Shown: positions 8,953-17,508, counted from the stretch's first letter. The stretch is 64,000 nt of DNA from Clostridiaceae bacterium (GCA_910575795.1 CAJTGE010000004.1:162842-226841), one strand, 5' to 3'. The notes: generated by a model from the letters alone, not told the origin. Numbers and translations are program-made.

Positions 8953-10187
8953 GGACAGCCCTTGGCAGGATGATGGCTAAGACCATCCTTGAAGCCAGTT
9001 TTTACCCTGTGGTAAATGGGGAGAAGGCTGACAATCAGGAGGTGGTCGGGGAATTAAAGCGCACCAGGCTCCTGTTCCAGGCGGCCGGCAAAACCTACAT
9101 CATCAGCCAGTTTGCGTTAGCGACCCTCGGGCAGAGGATCGAGCTGAAAGGGAAAGCAATCCAGGAACCATGCCTGGAGCGCGATATCTTCATTGCGAAA
9201 CGGCTGGAGTCAAAGAAGAACGTTCAGTTTGTCGTCAAGGCGGCAAACGGCCTTGGGAAGGTATTCATGGCCGCCAGTGACAGCTATAAGCCACTGTCGA
9301 TGACCGTGATCGAGCGGATCTACCATGCGTTTGGCATGGAGAACGGGATTGGGAAAATGAGATGCGAAGGATGGGAGATTGACCACAGCATGTCGCGGAT
9401 CCGTTTCTCGTTCTTGGATTACGAGAAGACCAATGAAATGGCTTTCCTGTATGGGCTTGACGAAAGCGAAGCACCCATCCCAGGCGTGGAGATCATTTCT
9501 TCCGACATTGGGGATTACGCCTTCACCATCCGTGGTTTCTGGAAGATGAAGCGTGGGTATCTCTATGCAGACGAAGTGTCCCGCAAACATACAGGCGAGA
9601 TCGATGAGGAAAAGATCATCGATGAGGTAAGGCACACAATCTTTGAGCGCTATACCCTGCTCCCGGAGCGTTTTATGGAGCTCCTGGAGATCGACATCAC
9701 GCCGGACAGTGTGCGGGATGCGGCAACCGCATTGAGCAATGCCCAGCAGGCAGTCCTTGACGCGGAAACAGCAGGCCGCGATACAGCGGATAACGCAGCA
9801 GCCAAGGCCAGGGAAAACCTGGAAAAGGCAGAGAAATATGCAAAGCGGCAGTTCAGGGATCATGCAAAACTGCTGGAAGGGATGGTAAAAAGGATCATGA
9901 AGGTGATCACAACGACCTCCCTCCAGTACAAGAAAGACTGGACAGAGCGCGTAGTGGAAGATCTCGATCCGTCATCATCTTATACGGCATATGACATCAT
10001 GACGCTTATTTTGGATACCCAGATTATCGTCAAAAGCGATGACACGGTAGAAAAGATGCGTAAGTCTATGATGAAGCTGCCGTACCAGGACTACGCCGAG
10101 TACCGGGATGCGGTTATTGACAAGCTCGCGCTGTTCAAGGAGAGGACGAAGAAAGCAAATAATGATCCGGAAGAGGGTGCAGCATAA
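8946..10187 (+). CDS. C-terminal part of the split gene, or separate GTG-start ORF
   Basis: This is a 413-codon frame. The first usable start is GTG at 8946, with GGAG nine bases upstream. The frame is open back to 8901, which supports fusion with the preceding gene. The product is globular up to about residue 265. It then has an Ala-rich coiled coil (about 265-310: SNAQQAVLDAETAGRD and on) and a helical C-terminus. I do not recognise the family. Phage and plasmid proteins of the DUF932 type have a comparable size and position near recombination genes, but I see no decisive motif. Neighbours are SSB-like and RecF-like genes, so a recombination or replication role is plausible. Confidence 0.7.
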   Translation: MLRTALGRMMAKTILEASFYPVVNGEKADNQEVVGELKRTRLLFQAAGKTYIISQFALATLGQRIELKGKAIQEPCLERDIFIAKRLESKKNVQFVVKAANGLGKVFMAASDSYKPLSMTVIERIYHAFGMENGIGKMRCEGWEIDHSMSRIRFSFLDYEKTNEMAFLYGLDESEAPIPGVEIISSDIGDYAFTIRGFWKMKRGYLYADEVSRKHTGEIDEEKIIDEVRHTIFERYTLLPERFMELLEIDITPDSVRDAATALSNAQQAVLDAETAGRDTADNAAAKARENLEKAEKYAKRQFRDHAKLLEGMVKRIMKVITTTSLQYKKDWTERVVEDLDPSSSYTAYDIMTLILDTQIIVKSDDTVEKMRKSMMKLPYQDYAEYRDAVIDKLALFKERTKKANNDPEEGAA

Positions 10188-10230
10188 CCTGCCGCATCAA
10201 CCGGAATATCAAAGACATCAGCATTTACAT

Positions 10231-10256
10231 GGGGCCCTGCCTTTGCGGCGGGCCCT
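10231..10256 (+). promoter_or_regulatory. Strong hairpin just 5' of a Shine-Dalgarno
   Basis: GGGCCCTGCC pairs with GGCGGGCCC around TTTGC, directly before the GGAAAGGAG that serves the 10272 gene. There is no T-run, so it is not a terminator. mRNA processing, stabilisation or an RNA/protein-binding site are options. Confidence 0.55.
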
Positions 10257-10271
10257 GGAAAGGAGAACAAT

Positions 10272-11063
10272 ATGGCAAAATCTGGAATTATCATGAAAAT
10301 CAATGAGGAAAGCGGATACGCAGTCCTTGCTGGGAATGTCACAAAACTCTCGGAAGGAGAGAAAGGTGCGGACTCCTGGTACTGTGTCAGGCTTTCTTAT
10401 GAAGATAACGGAGAAACGAAGGATACAGACATCTACTTCTGGAATGACTCGGAAGCAGACGATTACCGCCGCTACCAGGCAGACCGCGCAAAACAGAAGA
10501 ACCTCCGGGAAGGAAGCGCCATTGTGGTACGGTGCCGGTTCCGGGATGACTCCAAGAAAGAGGCGACCGGATATGGTATTTACTACAACGGCCTTATCCG
10601 GATCAAGCCCGACACGGAGCATGAGAAGGATGACCGGAGCGTACTGGCCGGGACAGTTACGGCGATGAAAGACGTGACCGTCAGGGGGCGTGACGCCCTG
10701 AGGCTCAATGTGTACGCCGGGAAGTATAAGGGCCCGGACGGGGAATTCTTATACAAGAATGTCTGGGTCACGCTCCTGGGAGACCAGGCGGTCATGGCAA
10801 GGACAGACCTTGCAGAAAAGGATCTTGGCAACGGCATGGTTCTCCGCAAAAAGGCCGTGTTCCGGTGCGGGGCTATCCGGGTATATTACATGCCCACGGA
10901 ATGCCCGATCTGCTTTGAGGCCGCATCATACAATACGGAATCCGGCATGATGGTATGCCCGGAATGCGGGGCGGAGTTCGACCCGGAAGAAAAAGATAAA
11001 AGAGAAAACGTGTTTGCCTTCGATTACATTGTGACCGAAGAGCGCGAAATGAGGAGGAGATAA
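10272..11063 (+). CDS. OB-fold, SSB-like protein with zinc ribbon
   Basis: This is a 263-residue protein with two beta-rich segments that look like OB folds (about residues 1-115, starting SGIIMKINEESGYAVLAGNV, and about 120-205, starting SVLAGTVTAMKDV). A C4 zinc ribbon follows, CPICFE to CPECGAEF, at about 213-238. OB folds plus a zinc ribbon are typical of single-strand DNA or RNA binding proteins. The start follows AAAGGAG. The RecF-like ATPase gene begins two bases after its stop, so the two are translationally coupled and probably act together on DNA ends or gaps. The assignment is by pattern only. It is distinct from the second SSB-like protein at 13347. Confidence 0.65.
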   Translation: MAKSGIIMKINEESGYAVLAGNVTKLSEGEKGADSWYCVRLSYEDNGETKDTDIYFWNDSEADDYRRYQADRAKQKNLREGSAIVVRCRFRDDSKKEATGYGIYYNGLIRIKPDTEHEKDDRSVLAGTVTAMKDVTVRGRDALRLNVYAGKYKGPDGEFLYKNVWVTLLGDQAVMARTDLAEKDLGNGMVLRKKAVFRCGAIRVYYMPTECPICFEAASYNTESGMMVCPECGAEFDPEEKDKRENVFAFDYIVTEEREMRRR

Positions 11064-11065
11064 GC

Positions 11066-12850
11066 ATGAAGTTAGAGAAAATCCAGATCACGAACTGGAA
11101 AAAGAAAAAATTTGATTTCAAGCCGGGGAAGCTGAACTACTGCTTCCATGAAAATGGGTATGGAAAAACCTCCCTTTTGGACGCAATCCGGTACGGCCTT
11201 ACAGGCAGCCTGCCCGGTTATGACACGGACGGGTGCGCGGTTGATATCATAGAGGCTTCCAGCGGGCTTGATATCTACCGTACCCGTGGTATCGGATCCA
11301 CGGTATGCAGGATCGGTGGCCCAGATGGGAAGAAAACGACGGAGAAAGCGCTGAACAAAGCGCTGTCCGATGTCAGTGGGGTGTCTATTGACAACCTGAA
11401 GATGCTGTCCTCCGGTGATATCTTTTCCAGGATGAAGCCGGATGACTTCCTGGCGCTGCTCCTTGAATTTATCCCGGAGCAGCTGACCTATGAGACCGTC
11501 ACATCCTATATCGACGGCTTCACGGATGAGATGGACCTCATGCTGGAGTTCTACCTGCCTGGAGACGGGATGTTCGGCATCCAGACGGTCGATGAATGCG
11601 CAGCAGCGCTTGCGGAGGCCAGAAGGAGCGCCAAGGCGGAGCTGAACCGGAACAAGCAGGTGATCACCACACTGAAGACTGGGGAGACAGGCCGCAGCCT
11701 GGAGCAGATCGAATCCGACCTGATCGATATCGAGGTAAAGGAACGCACGGCCGTTGATATCGACAAGAAACAAAAGGAATACGAGATGCTGAAAGCACGC
11801 AGGGAAAAGCAGGAGAAGCAGATCAAGGACCGCGAGGGCTGGCTGGCAAATGAAGCCAATAAGGCGGAAAAGCCTGACCCGGCAGCCCTGGCCGCGTTAA
11901 AACAGGAACGCCAGGAAAAGGACTCCTTAAAGAAGAAACTGGTCGCTGACCAGGCAACGATCAATACGGTGATCCAGAATCTGGAAAGAACCTTGAAATA
12001 TCTGAACCTGGACGTCTGTGTCATCTCCAAGAAACTTTCCTGTACAACCGACAAGTCAGGAGCTAAGGGCGAGGTAACGGAGGCTCTGGAGAAGAACAAA
12101 AAGCTCCTGGAGCAGCACACCGCAGACATCAAAGCCTATGAAATCCGTATTGCGGAGATCGATAAGGCTGTCGAGGAGTATTACGCCTCAGACAAACGGT
12201 ATAATTTATACCAGAGGGTTGTGAATGAGTTAAAGACCCTACAGGAATCCCTGACCACGGTGCCCGAGAAACCGACAGTGGGGAATGCCGCGAACCTGGC
12301 GGAGCAGAAGAAGAAGCTCCTGGATGAGAAGGGGCTGGTGATAGACGGGATCCACCGGCGCAAGCTGGAAACCATGAACCAGGGCCTGGAAAACGATATT
12401 GCGGTATACACTTCCCTGATCGACGCATTTGCTGACAAAGGGGCAGTTAAAACCGGCATCATCAATTACTATGTCCATGAGTTCGAGACGGCATGCAACA
12501 GCCATTCCGAACTGGCAAAGGGGTTCGAGATCAGCTTCGTTCCGGAGGATGGCGTCAAGGTGTATGCCAAGACGCCTGCGAGTGCGGAACCGGTTTATTA
12601 TACCGGGCTCTCAAGCGGGGAGAAGATCTTGGTGTCCTTCCTGGTGCTGGATATGTTAAACCAGCTGACCGGGATGCGGATGGCCTTCATCGACAACCTG
12701 GAGCAGCTTGACCGGCGTTCCCTGGAATATGCCCACAATATCCTGACATCGGAGGAGTTCCTGGATTCCTACGACCACATTTTCGTGTGCGGAGTAGATA
12801 ACCAGGATATCAAGGAAGTATTTTCCGGTGATGATGCTGTACTGTTGTAA
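11066..12850 (+). CDS. RecF/SbcC-like SMC-family ATPase
   Basis: 594 residues. The N-terminus has the AAA_23 pattern: KIQITNWKK, then Walker A ENGYGKTSLLDAIRYGL near residue 29. A long coiled coil follows (about 190-420). The C-terminus has the ABC signature GLSSGEKILVS near residue 514 and a Walker B segment AFIDNLEQLD near 540. The residue after the Walker B Asp is Asn, where a catalytic Glu is usual, so hydrolysis may be slow or the acid supplied elsewhere. Proteins of this build (RecF, SbcC/Rad50, phage gp46) manage DNA ends and gaps. No nuclease partner of the SbcD type is adjacent. The start lies two bases after the stop of the OB-fold gene. Confidence 0.85.
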   Translation: MKLEKIQITNWKKKKFDFKPGKLNYCFHENGYGKTSLLDAIRYGLTGSLPGYDTDGCAVDIIEASSGLDIYRTRGIGSTVCRIGGPDGKKTTEKALNKALSDVSGVSIDNLKMLSSGDIFSRMKPDDFLALLLEFIPEQLTYETVTSYIDGFTDEMDLMLEFYLPGDGMFGIQTVDECAAALAEARRSAKAELNRNKQVITTLKTGETGRSLEQIESDLIDIEVKERTAVDIDKKQKEYEMLKARREKQEKQIKDREGWLANEANKAEKPDPAALAALKQERQEKDSLKKKLVADQATINTVIQNLERTLKYLNLDVCVISKKLSCTTDKSGAKGEVTEALEKNKKLLEQHTADIKAYEIRIAEIDKAVEEYYASDKRYNLYQRVVNELKTLQESLTTVPEKPTVGNAANLAEQKKKLLDEKGLVIDGIHRRKLETMNQGLENDIAVYTSLIDAFADKGAVKTGIINYYVHEFETACNSHSELAKGFEISFVPEDGVKVYAKTPASAEPVYYTGLSSGEKILVSFLVLDMLNQLTGMRMAFIDNLEQLDRRSLEYAHNILTSEEFLDSYDHIFVCGVDNQDIKEVFSGDDAVLL

Positions 12851-12874
12851 ATCCCATTTTGAAACCTGTTTAAG

Positions 12875-12904
12875 AACCTGTCTCTTTGTGAGGCAGGTTT
12901 TTTG
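12875..12904 (+). terminator. Intrinsic terminator after the RecF-like gene
   Basis: AACCTGTCTC pairs with GAGGCAGGTT and is followed by a short T-run. Confidence 0.8.
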
Positions 12905-12917
12905 TGCAAAAAAATAT

Positions 12918-13037
12918 AAAAACGCTATCCGCAGAAAATTCAGCAGGCGCAGCGCAAAAAACTAAAAAAAACGTTATCCGCAGAAAAATCTATCCATCTA
13001 TCAATATTTCCCACGAAAAAACGCTATCCGCAGAAAA
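12918..13037. repeat. Three direct DnaA-box-like repeats; candidate replication origin
   Basis: Three copies of AACGCTATCCGCAGAAAA or its GTTATCCGCA variant begin near 12920, 12969 and 13019, about 50 bp apart. The spacers are A-rich. The core TTATCCGCA differs by one base from the DnaA box TTATCCACA. Single copies lie at 14299, 17425, 29024 and 43688. The 496-bp gap 12851-13346 holds no gene and sits beside ssb-like and parM genes, as plasmid origins often do. An alternative is an operator or regulator-binding repeat. Confidence 0.55.
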
Positions 13038-13151
13038 CACAGACATCGGGCACGCGACTTAAAAAAAGCGGCAGTCCATACAAGGTGCCAGCGAAAAAGC
13101 ACTCCTCGGCATAGGGCATGTTTTTTGCATACCTGTTTCGCCCTCCGTAAG

Positions 13152-13159
13152 CCATACTT
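13152..13159 (+). promoter_or_regulatory. CCATACTT motif
   Basis: Member of the element-wide motif family, in the gap downstream of the iteron-like repeats. It lies nearly 190 bp before the next start (13347), so the leader would be long. Confidence 0.45.
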
Positions 13160-13346
13160 ACCGTAGTTGACAGATGTTGACCCGGCAGGAAACGCCTGTC
13201 TTCCTGTGTGCAAGGAGAATGGCATCAGGGCCAAGACAGGGGTAAAAACGCCGTACACGCGAAATAATGCCCGGCGAAGAGCCGGAAAATGGCAAACAAA
13301 AAAAACTTAAAAGGGCAATGCCCAAAAAAGAAAGGAAGATTGAATT

Positions 13347-14198
13347 ATGGCAAGACAGGAGAATGTACGTGAGCCGATGAATGAAGTGTATTTGAGAGGA
13401 AGGATCTCCCATCTGTACGGGAATGAGCGTTTCGGCTCCCTGACCGTACCGTACAATGAGATCATCACAAAGAGAATCCGTGAAAACGGGCAGGCAAGGT
13501 TCGAGCAGACCGTGGAGACCTATTTCCCCGAGGCGCTGTTCAATGGCTCCACTAAGACCAAGGGGATCGTCCAGTCCTTCAGGGAAGGAGATTACGTCCT
13601 GATCAAGGGATACCTTGGTGCATATTCCGTCCAGTCCGGTACGGGATTTGTAGAGCGGACGGCAATCTATATTGATGAGATCGAACATGACGTGACACGC
13701 ATGGAGCAGATGCTGGGTGTCAGAGGACTTGGCGGAAGACGGCCTGAACCCGCTAACGAGATCCGCCTGGAAGCAAAGATCAGCGGCGTTTCCAAACGCA
13801 GGGACGACATCTATGAGATCCGTCTGGAAGTACAGAAAGACGGACGCGCCTATAATGTGACCGGAATGTATTTCCGCGCACCACAGGGCCTTGACCAGAG
13901 AATCCATCTGGGCGATACCGTATACGTGATCGGGGCGATGGAGAGCTCCCGTAACGAGTACCGCGGGAAGGTATATTTCTCCCAGACTTTCGTGATCCAG
14001 GAACTGGTTACCCAGAAAGAGTACATCGAGAAATATCAGGAAGCAGAGGCTGCAGCCCAGAAAGCGGAGACAGAGGCCGTTCCCACACAGGAGACAGACG
14101 CCGCTTCATCTGAGGCAGACGCAGAGACAGAGCCTGTAGCTGGGGAAACGGGCATGGCAGACGCAGACGGTGAGCCTGCAGAGGTTCCGGCATCCTGA
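13347..14198 (+). CDS. SSB-like protein with two OB folds and acidic tail
   Basis: 283 residues, starting after AAAGGAAG. Residues about 10-115 read like an SSB OB fold: NEVYLRGRISHLYGNE, then GDYVLIKGYLGAYSVQSG, then RTAIYIDEIE. A second OB-like domain spans about 130-225 (NEIRLEAKISGVSKRR to YFSQTFVIQEL). The last 55 residues are Glu/Ala-rich and disordered, like the acidic tails by which SSB proteins recruit partners, although the classical DDDIPF-type tip is absent. It probably coats single-stranded DNA during element replication or transfer. It lies directly after the candidate origin region. Confidence 0.75.
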   Translation: MARQENVREPMNEVYLRGRISHLYGNERFGSLTVPYNEIITKRIRENGQARFEQTVETYFPEALFNGSTKTKGIVQSFREGDYVLIKGYLGAYSVQSGTGFVERTAIYIDEIEHDVTRMEQMLGVRGLGGRRPEPANEIRLEAKISGVSKRRDDIYEIRLEVQKDGRAYNVTGMYFRAPQGLDQRIHLGDTVYVIGAMESSRNEYRGKVYFSQTFVIQELVTQKEYIEKYQEAEAAAQKAETEAVPTQETDAASSEADAETEPVAGETGMADADGEPAEVPAS

Positions 14199-14264
14199 CA
14201 CGGCTCCACAGGATAAGGTATCCTGCCAGCGCCGGAATCTGAACCGGATATACAGGGACTGATG

Positions 14265-14297
14265 AAAATGCAGGCAGAAAAAATGCCTGCATTTTTT
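14265..14297 (+). terminator. Intrinsic terminator after the SSB-like gene
   Basis: Near-perfect 12-bp stem AAAATGCAGGCA / TGCCTGCATTTT followed by T-run. A DnaA-like CTTATCCGCA overlaps its downstream edge (14298-14306). Confidence 0.9.
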
Positions 14298-14332
14298 CTT
14301 ATCCGCAAAAAAACGCCAATAAAAAAATCAGA

Positions 14333-14339
14333 CATACTT
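14333..14339 (+). promoter_or_regulatory. CATACTT motif of the parM operon
   Basis: Member of the element-wide motif family, 20 bp upstream of the palindrome at 14359 and 61 bp before the parM-like start. Confidence 0.5.
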
Positions 14340-14358
14340 AGCCCAGAAGAATCAACGT

Positions 14359-14376
14359 GCGGCCATTTATGGCCGC
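14359..14376. promoter_or_regulatory. Perfect palindrome, probable operator of the parMR operon
   Basis: GCGGCCATTTATGGCCGC has two 8-bp arms around TT. It lies between the CATACTT motif and the Shine-Dalgarno at 14384. ParM operons are commonly autorepressed by ParR at the upstream centromere. No tandem parC repeats are obvious here, so operator is the safer call. An mRNA hairpin masking the ribosome site is the alternative. Confidence 0.55.
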
Positions 14377-14399
14377 CACCAGTAAGGAGGGAATAAATT

Positions 14400-15596
14400 T
14401 TGAATACAATCGATTACCGTACAAGGACGGAAATGAAAGCAGAAAAACACGCCTCATGCCAGAGCCGCTGGCCTGTAGCCCTCGATATCGGCTATTCAGG
14501 CGTCAAGGGTTACTCACCAAACAGCCTGTTCTGTTTCCCTTCCTATGCCAAGAGGATCGGGAAAAAGAAGGACATTATCGGGTTCCCTGCCAAGGATGAG
14601 ATCCTTTACCATGACCTGGAGACCGATGACGTGTGGAGGGTCGGGGCATGTGCCCAGAAATCCACGAGCATGAACGATACCAGTGAGTCGCAGTCCGAAC
14701 TGTTCGGGCGGCACCGGTATGCCAGCAGCCTGTTTAAGGTGATCGCAAGGACGGGCCTTGGATTCGGCATGATGAACACCAGCTGCGGGGCCTACAATAA
14801 GATGCCCTGCTACTTACAGACCGGGCTCCCTCCGGCTTACTTAAAGGGCCCGGATAAGCAGGAACTGATCAATACGCTGTCAGGGCGGCACCGGTTCGTA
14901 CTCCAGATGGGCGACAAGACCCTGCCGTATGATTTTACCCTGAAGCCAGAGGATATTGACGTCATGGCACAGCCGGAAGGGACACTCATGAGCCTGAGCA
15001 TGGATGACAACTGCAGGAGCATCCGTGCGGCGAGGGATTATTTTTCTTCCAACCTGCTGATCGCTGACGCAGGCTTTGAAACCCTTGACCTGTACGAACT
15101 GTACAACCGGATTATCCGTGGACGGGAGACCTTTACCAATTTTGGGATGAGGGAGATCTTAAACCGGGTATGCACCAGGGCGAACGAACAGTACCATATC
15201 TCCCTGGACCAGACCTCCATCCAGAATGCTCTGGAAACGGGGGAGGTGGTGCGGTATGCATCCACGCCGGAGAACCGCAAGCCACACAAAGTCACATACC
15301 AGATTTCGGATATCCTGGAGGAAGTTGTCAAAGAGGTCTGCGAGGAAGCAGTTGATAAGATCATGGGTACCTTCAACGGCCTTGATGAGTACAAATACCT
15401 GGTCCTCACCGGAGGCACATTTGCCCCGTGGGAAGAGATGATCCGGGATTATTTCAGTGCCATGGAAAGCTTAACGATCCTGATGGGCAATGAGAACTGC
15501 CGGGAACATACCGACCTGATCTATACCAACGCCCGCGGCTATTACCTGTGCATGGTCAGCCGCCTGCGCCGCAAGGAAGCTGGTGGGACGAAATGA
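14400..15596 (+). CDS. parM: Actin-like ATPase, ParM/Alp family (DNA segregation)
   Basis: 398 residues from a TTG start, chosen because AAGGAGGG stands eight bases upstream. The actin-fold ATPase signatures are present: phosphate-1 ALDIGYSGVKG near residue 22, a second phosphate loop LIADAGFETLDLYEL near 220, and the adenosine motif YLVLTGGTFAP near 333. ParM-type proteins polymerise to push plasmid copies apart. The next gene overlaps by four bases (ATGA) and is a good ParR candidate, which supports a partition system. Its presence implies that the element persists at least part of the time as a low-copy extrachromosomal replicon. Confidence 0.85.
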   Translation: MNTIDYRTRTEMKAEKHASCQSRWPVALDIGYSGVKGYSPNSLFCFPSYAKRIGKKKDIIGFPAKDEILYHDLETDDVWRVGACAQKSTSMNDTSESQSELFGRHRYASSLFKVIARTGLGFGMMNTSCGAYNKMPCYLQTGLPPAYLKGPDKQELINTLSGRHRFVLQMGDKTLPYDFTLKPEDIDVMAQPEGTLMSLSMDDNCRSIRAARDYFSSNLLIADAGFETLDLYELYNRIIRGRETFTNFGMREILNRVCTRANEQYHISLDQTSIQNALETGEVVRYASTPENRKPHKVTYQISDILEEVVKEVCEEAVDKIMGTFNGLDEYKYLVLTGGTFAPWEEMIRDYFSAMESLTILMGNENCREHTDLIYTNARGYYLCMVSRLRRKEAGGTK

Positions 15597-16495
15597 CGTT
15601 CCAGGTAAGGCTTTATATCCACCACGATAATGACCTGATCCAGTTACACCTGAACGGGATCCGTTTATGCGACGTGTTCGCAAAATCCCTGGAGGCACAT
15701 TACAAAAAGGAAAAGATCCAATTCTCCCTTCCGGAGAGCTTGGAGTTTAAGCCGAACAAGGGGAAGGTGTACCGCATTAAAGTTACCCTGGATGATAAAA
15801 AACAGCAGGATCTGATCCGGTGGGTATGCGCCTTCCCGGATCAGTACAAATGCCACTGCATCAAGAATATCGCCAGGTCATACCTCGGCAGCACGGTCAT
15901 TGATTCCCTGAACGAGATGTCTTTGGATGGCGCATGGGAGCCGGATAAGAGAAGCCCCGGGGACGGCACCCAGATAGTCCCGCTGAAAAAGTGGAAGAAG
16001 AAAACAGATAATGGAGATGACGGGTTTCAGTGGATCGAGCAGGTAAGTGCGAGCCGCAAAAAGACCGAGAGCCAGATACGCATGGCAGAGGAAGGCAGGA
16101 AGAGGATCCATGACCTGCCAGTCGAGGAGATCCTGGGTACCAGGCCGATGGATACCGCCGAAGCTATAGGGGATACAAGAACCGCAAAAACAGCAAAGGC
16201 TGCAACGGCGAAAACTACAAAAGCTCCAAGGCATCCAAATGCCCAAGCGGCGGAAAAACCCATTGTCCAGGCCGCACCGGATGAGCCTATACCGGCAGCA
16301 GACCAGAAAACAGCGGTTCTGGAAGAACTGGCGGCCCCGGTGGCTGGCAGAATAGCTGGCGGATACCCGGAAACGGATGATTTTGATGTAAGCAGCAGCT
16401 TTTATCAGGCTGCGGATATGCCAGCCGCTGATACCATGGAAGAAGAGGATGACTTTGATGCGTCCCTGCTTTTCGAGCAGCTTAGGGCGCAATAA
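15593..16495 (+). CDS. Probable ParR-like adaptor protein
   Basis: 300 residues from the ATG that overlaps the parM-like stop. An upstream in-frame ATG exists inside parM, but the ATGA junction is the more likely start. The N-terminal 110 residues end in a segment (YRIKVTLDDKKQQDLIRW to IKNIARSYL) that could be a ribbon-helix-helix DNA-binding unit, as in ParR. The middle is a Lys/Thr/Ala-rich linker (about 205-245). The C-terminus is acidic and ends with repeated DDFDxS motifs (DDFDVSSSFY and DDFDASLLFE), which may contact the filament. The ParR call rests mainly on position. The length is well above classical ParR (about 120). Confidence 0.55.
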   Translation: MTFQVRLYIHHDNDLIQLHLNGIRLCDVFAKSLEAHYKKEKIQFSLPESLEFKPNKGKVYRIKVTLDDKKQQDLIRWVCAFPDQYKCHCIKNIARSYLGSTVIDSLNEMSLDGAWEPDKRSPGDGTQIVPLKKWKKKTDNGDDGFQWIEQVSASRKKTESQIRMAEEGRKRIHDLPVEEILGTRPMDTAEAIGDTRTAKTAKAATAKTTKAPRHPNAQAAEKPIVQAAPDEPIPAADQKTAVLEELAAPVAGRIAGGYPETDDFDVSSSFYQAADMPAADTMEEEDDFDASLLFEQLRAQ

Positions 16496-16512
16496 GGCCA
16501 CGGGCATAAGAA

Positions 16513-16529
16513 TGCGGGGTATACCCGCA
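16513..16529 (+). promoter_or_regulatory. Hairpin 5' of the 16550 gene
   Basis: TGCGGG pairs with CCCGCA around GTATA, just before AAAGGGGAAG. It resembles the hairpin and palindrome at 10231 and 14359 in lying directly upstream of a ribosome-binding site. Confidence 0.45.
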
Positions 16530-16549
16530 GAAAGGGGAAGAAGCTAAAA

Positions 16550-17338
16550 TTGAGCGATAATTTTAATTTAAAGGAAGAACTGAAAGAGATCATAAAATCA
16601 TATGGCGGGAGGCAGTTTTTTAGAGAGCTGAACGCAGCGCATATCCCGTTCTTTTTCGCCGCCGCAGTCGAGAATTCAGAAGAGGGTACGGAATATTCGT
16701 GCGAAGCTATCACACCTAACTCCATTGGCATAACTCTGAAAGACGATAAATTCGCGGATTTCCTGGATATCCGGAACAAGGGCTTCGTCACTGTCCCAAG
16801 CTTTGAGGCCGCATCCATCAGCTTACAAGGGCTTATGATGGCCCAGGAAATGGAGAAGAACCCATTTTATGATGAAGAAGCGCTGATGCAGTTTGCTCAG
16901 GAAGAAGGGATTGAAATTGAAGATGATGAGCCGCTGGATGACCATGTGGTGGAATATGTGATAAAAAAACAAGAGAAACCGGAGGCGGAAAGTCTAGAGC
17001 CGGAATACGTCCCGTCCCTGGTATGCCATGGCGAAGTCCTTGATATCGCATGGGGAACTGACGGGGTCAAAGACAGGGAGTATATGGACGAATTCTCCAG
17101 GCTTGATGAGCGGCATCAGGAAATCTTAAAAGGCGACGGCTCATTCCTGCAGGAAAAAAAGCGGGAAGCGGTTTACTATGACGTCGGACAGAATCCTCAG
17201 CCCGTGGAAGATAAGCCAGGGACAGAGGGAGAAACCGATGCGGATGCAGAAGACGCAGAAGAGGCCGGGAACACCAGCAGACAAGATCAGGGAGCCGGAG
17301 AACCGGACAACGAAGAGGACACCATCGCCGGGGAGTAA
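16550..17338 (+). CDS. Hypothetical acidic protein
   Basis: 262 residues from a TTG start; GGGGAAG lies about 10 bases upstream, and no ATG fits better. The N-terminal 90 residues look folded (LKEELKEIIKSYGGRQFFRELN, then FADFLDIRNKGFVTV). The rest is strongly acidic with Glu/Asp runs and a disordered tail. It follows the parMR pair by 54 bp on the same strand and may belong to that operon. I recognise no family. Confidence 0.65.
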   Translation: MSDNFNLKEELKEIIKSYGGRQFFRELNAAHIPFFFAAAVENSEEGTEYSCEAITPNSIGITLKDDKFADFLDIRNKGFVTVPSFEAASISLQGLMMAQEMEKNPFYDEEALMQFAQEEGIEIEDDEPLDDHVVEYVIKKQEKPEAESLEPEYVPSLVCHGEVLDIAWGTDGVKDREYMDEFSRLDERHQEILKGDGSFLQEKKREAVYYDVGQNPQPVEDKPGTEGETDADAEDAEEAGNTSRQDQGAGEPDNEEDTIAGE

Positions 17339-17365
17339 TATCCCAATGGCCGAACACTATTTACA

Positions 17366-17418
17366 GGAAGGGAACGCCTGCCCACAGAAACTGCATGGCA
17401 TCCCTTCCTTATTTACAT
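17366..17418 (+). terminator. Stem-loop terminator after the 16550 gene
   Basis: GGAAGGGA pairs with TCCCTTCC across a 27-base loop and is followed by a T-rich stretch. The large loop makes it weaker than the others. Confidence 0.5.
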
Positions 17419-17424
17419 TTTCCT

Positions 17425-17447
17425 AAAAAACGCTATCCGCAGAAAAA
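17425..17447 (+). repeat. Single copy of the CTATCCGCAGAAAA repeat
   Basis: AACGCTATCCGCAGAAAA flanked by A-tracts, identical to the core of the cluster at 12918-13037. Confidence 0.6.
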
Positions 17448-17500
17448 TCATGCCTTGCGGCAGGCTCAGGAATAACCGCCCTCAAATACGGCCGGATGCT

Positions 17501-17508
17501 CCATACTT
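17501..17508 (+). promoter_or_regulatory. CCATACTT motif ahead of the surface adhesin gene
   Basis: Member of the element-wide motif family, 63 bp before the start at 17571. Confidence 0.5.
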
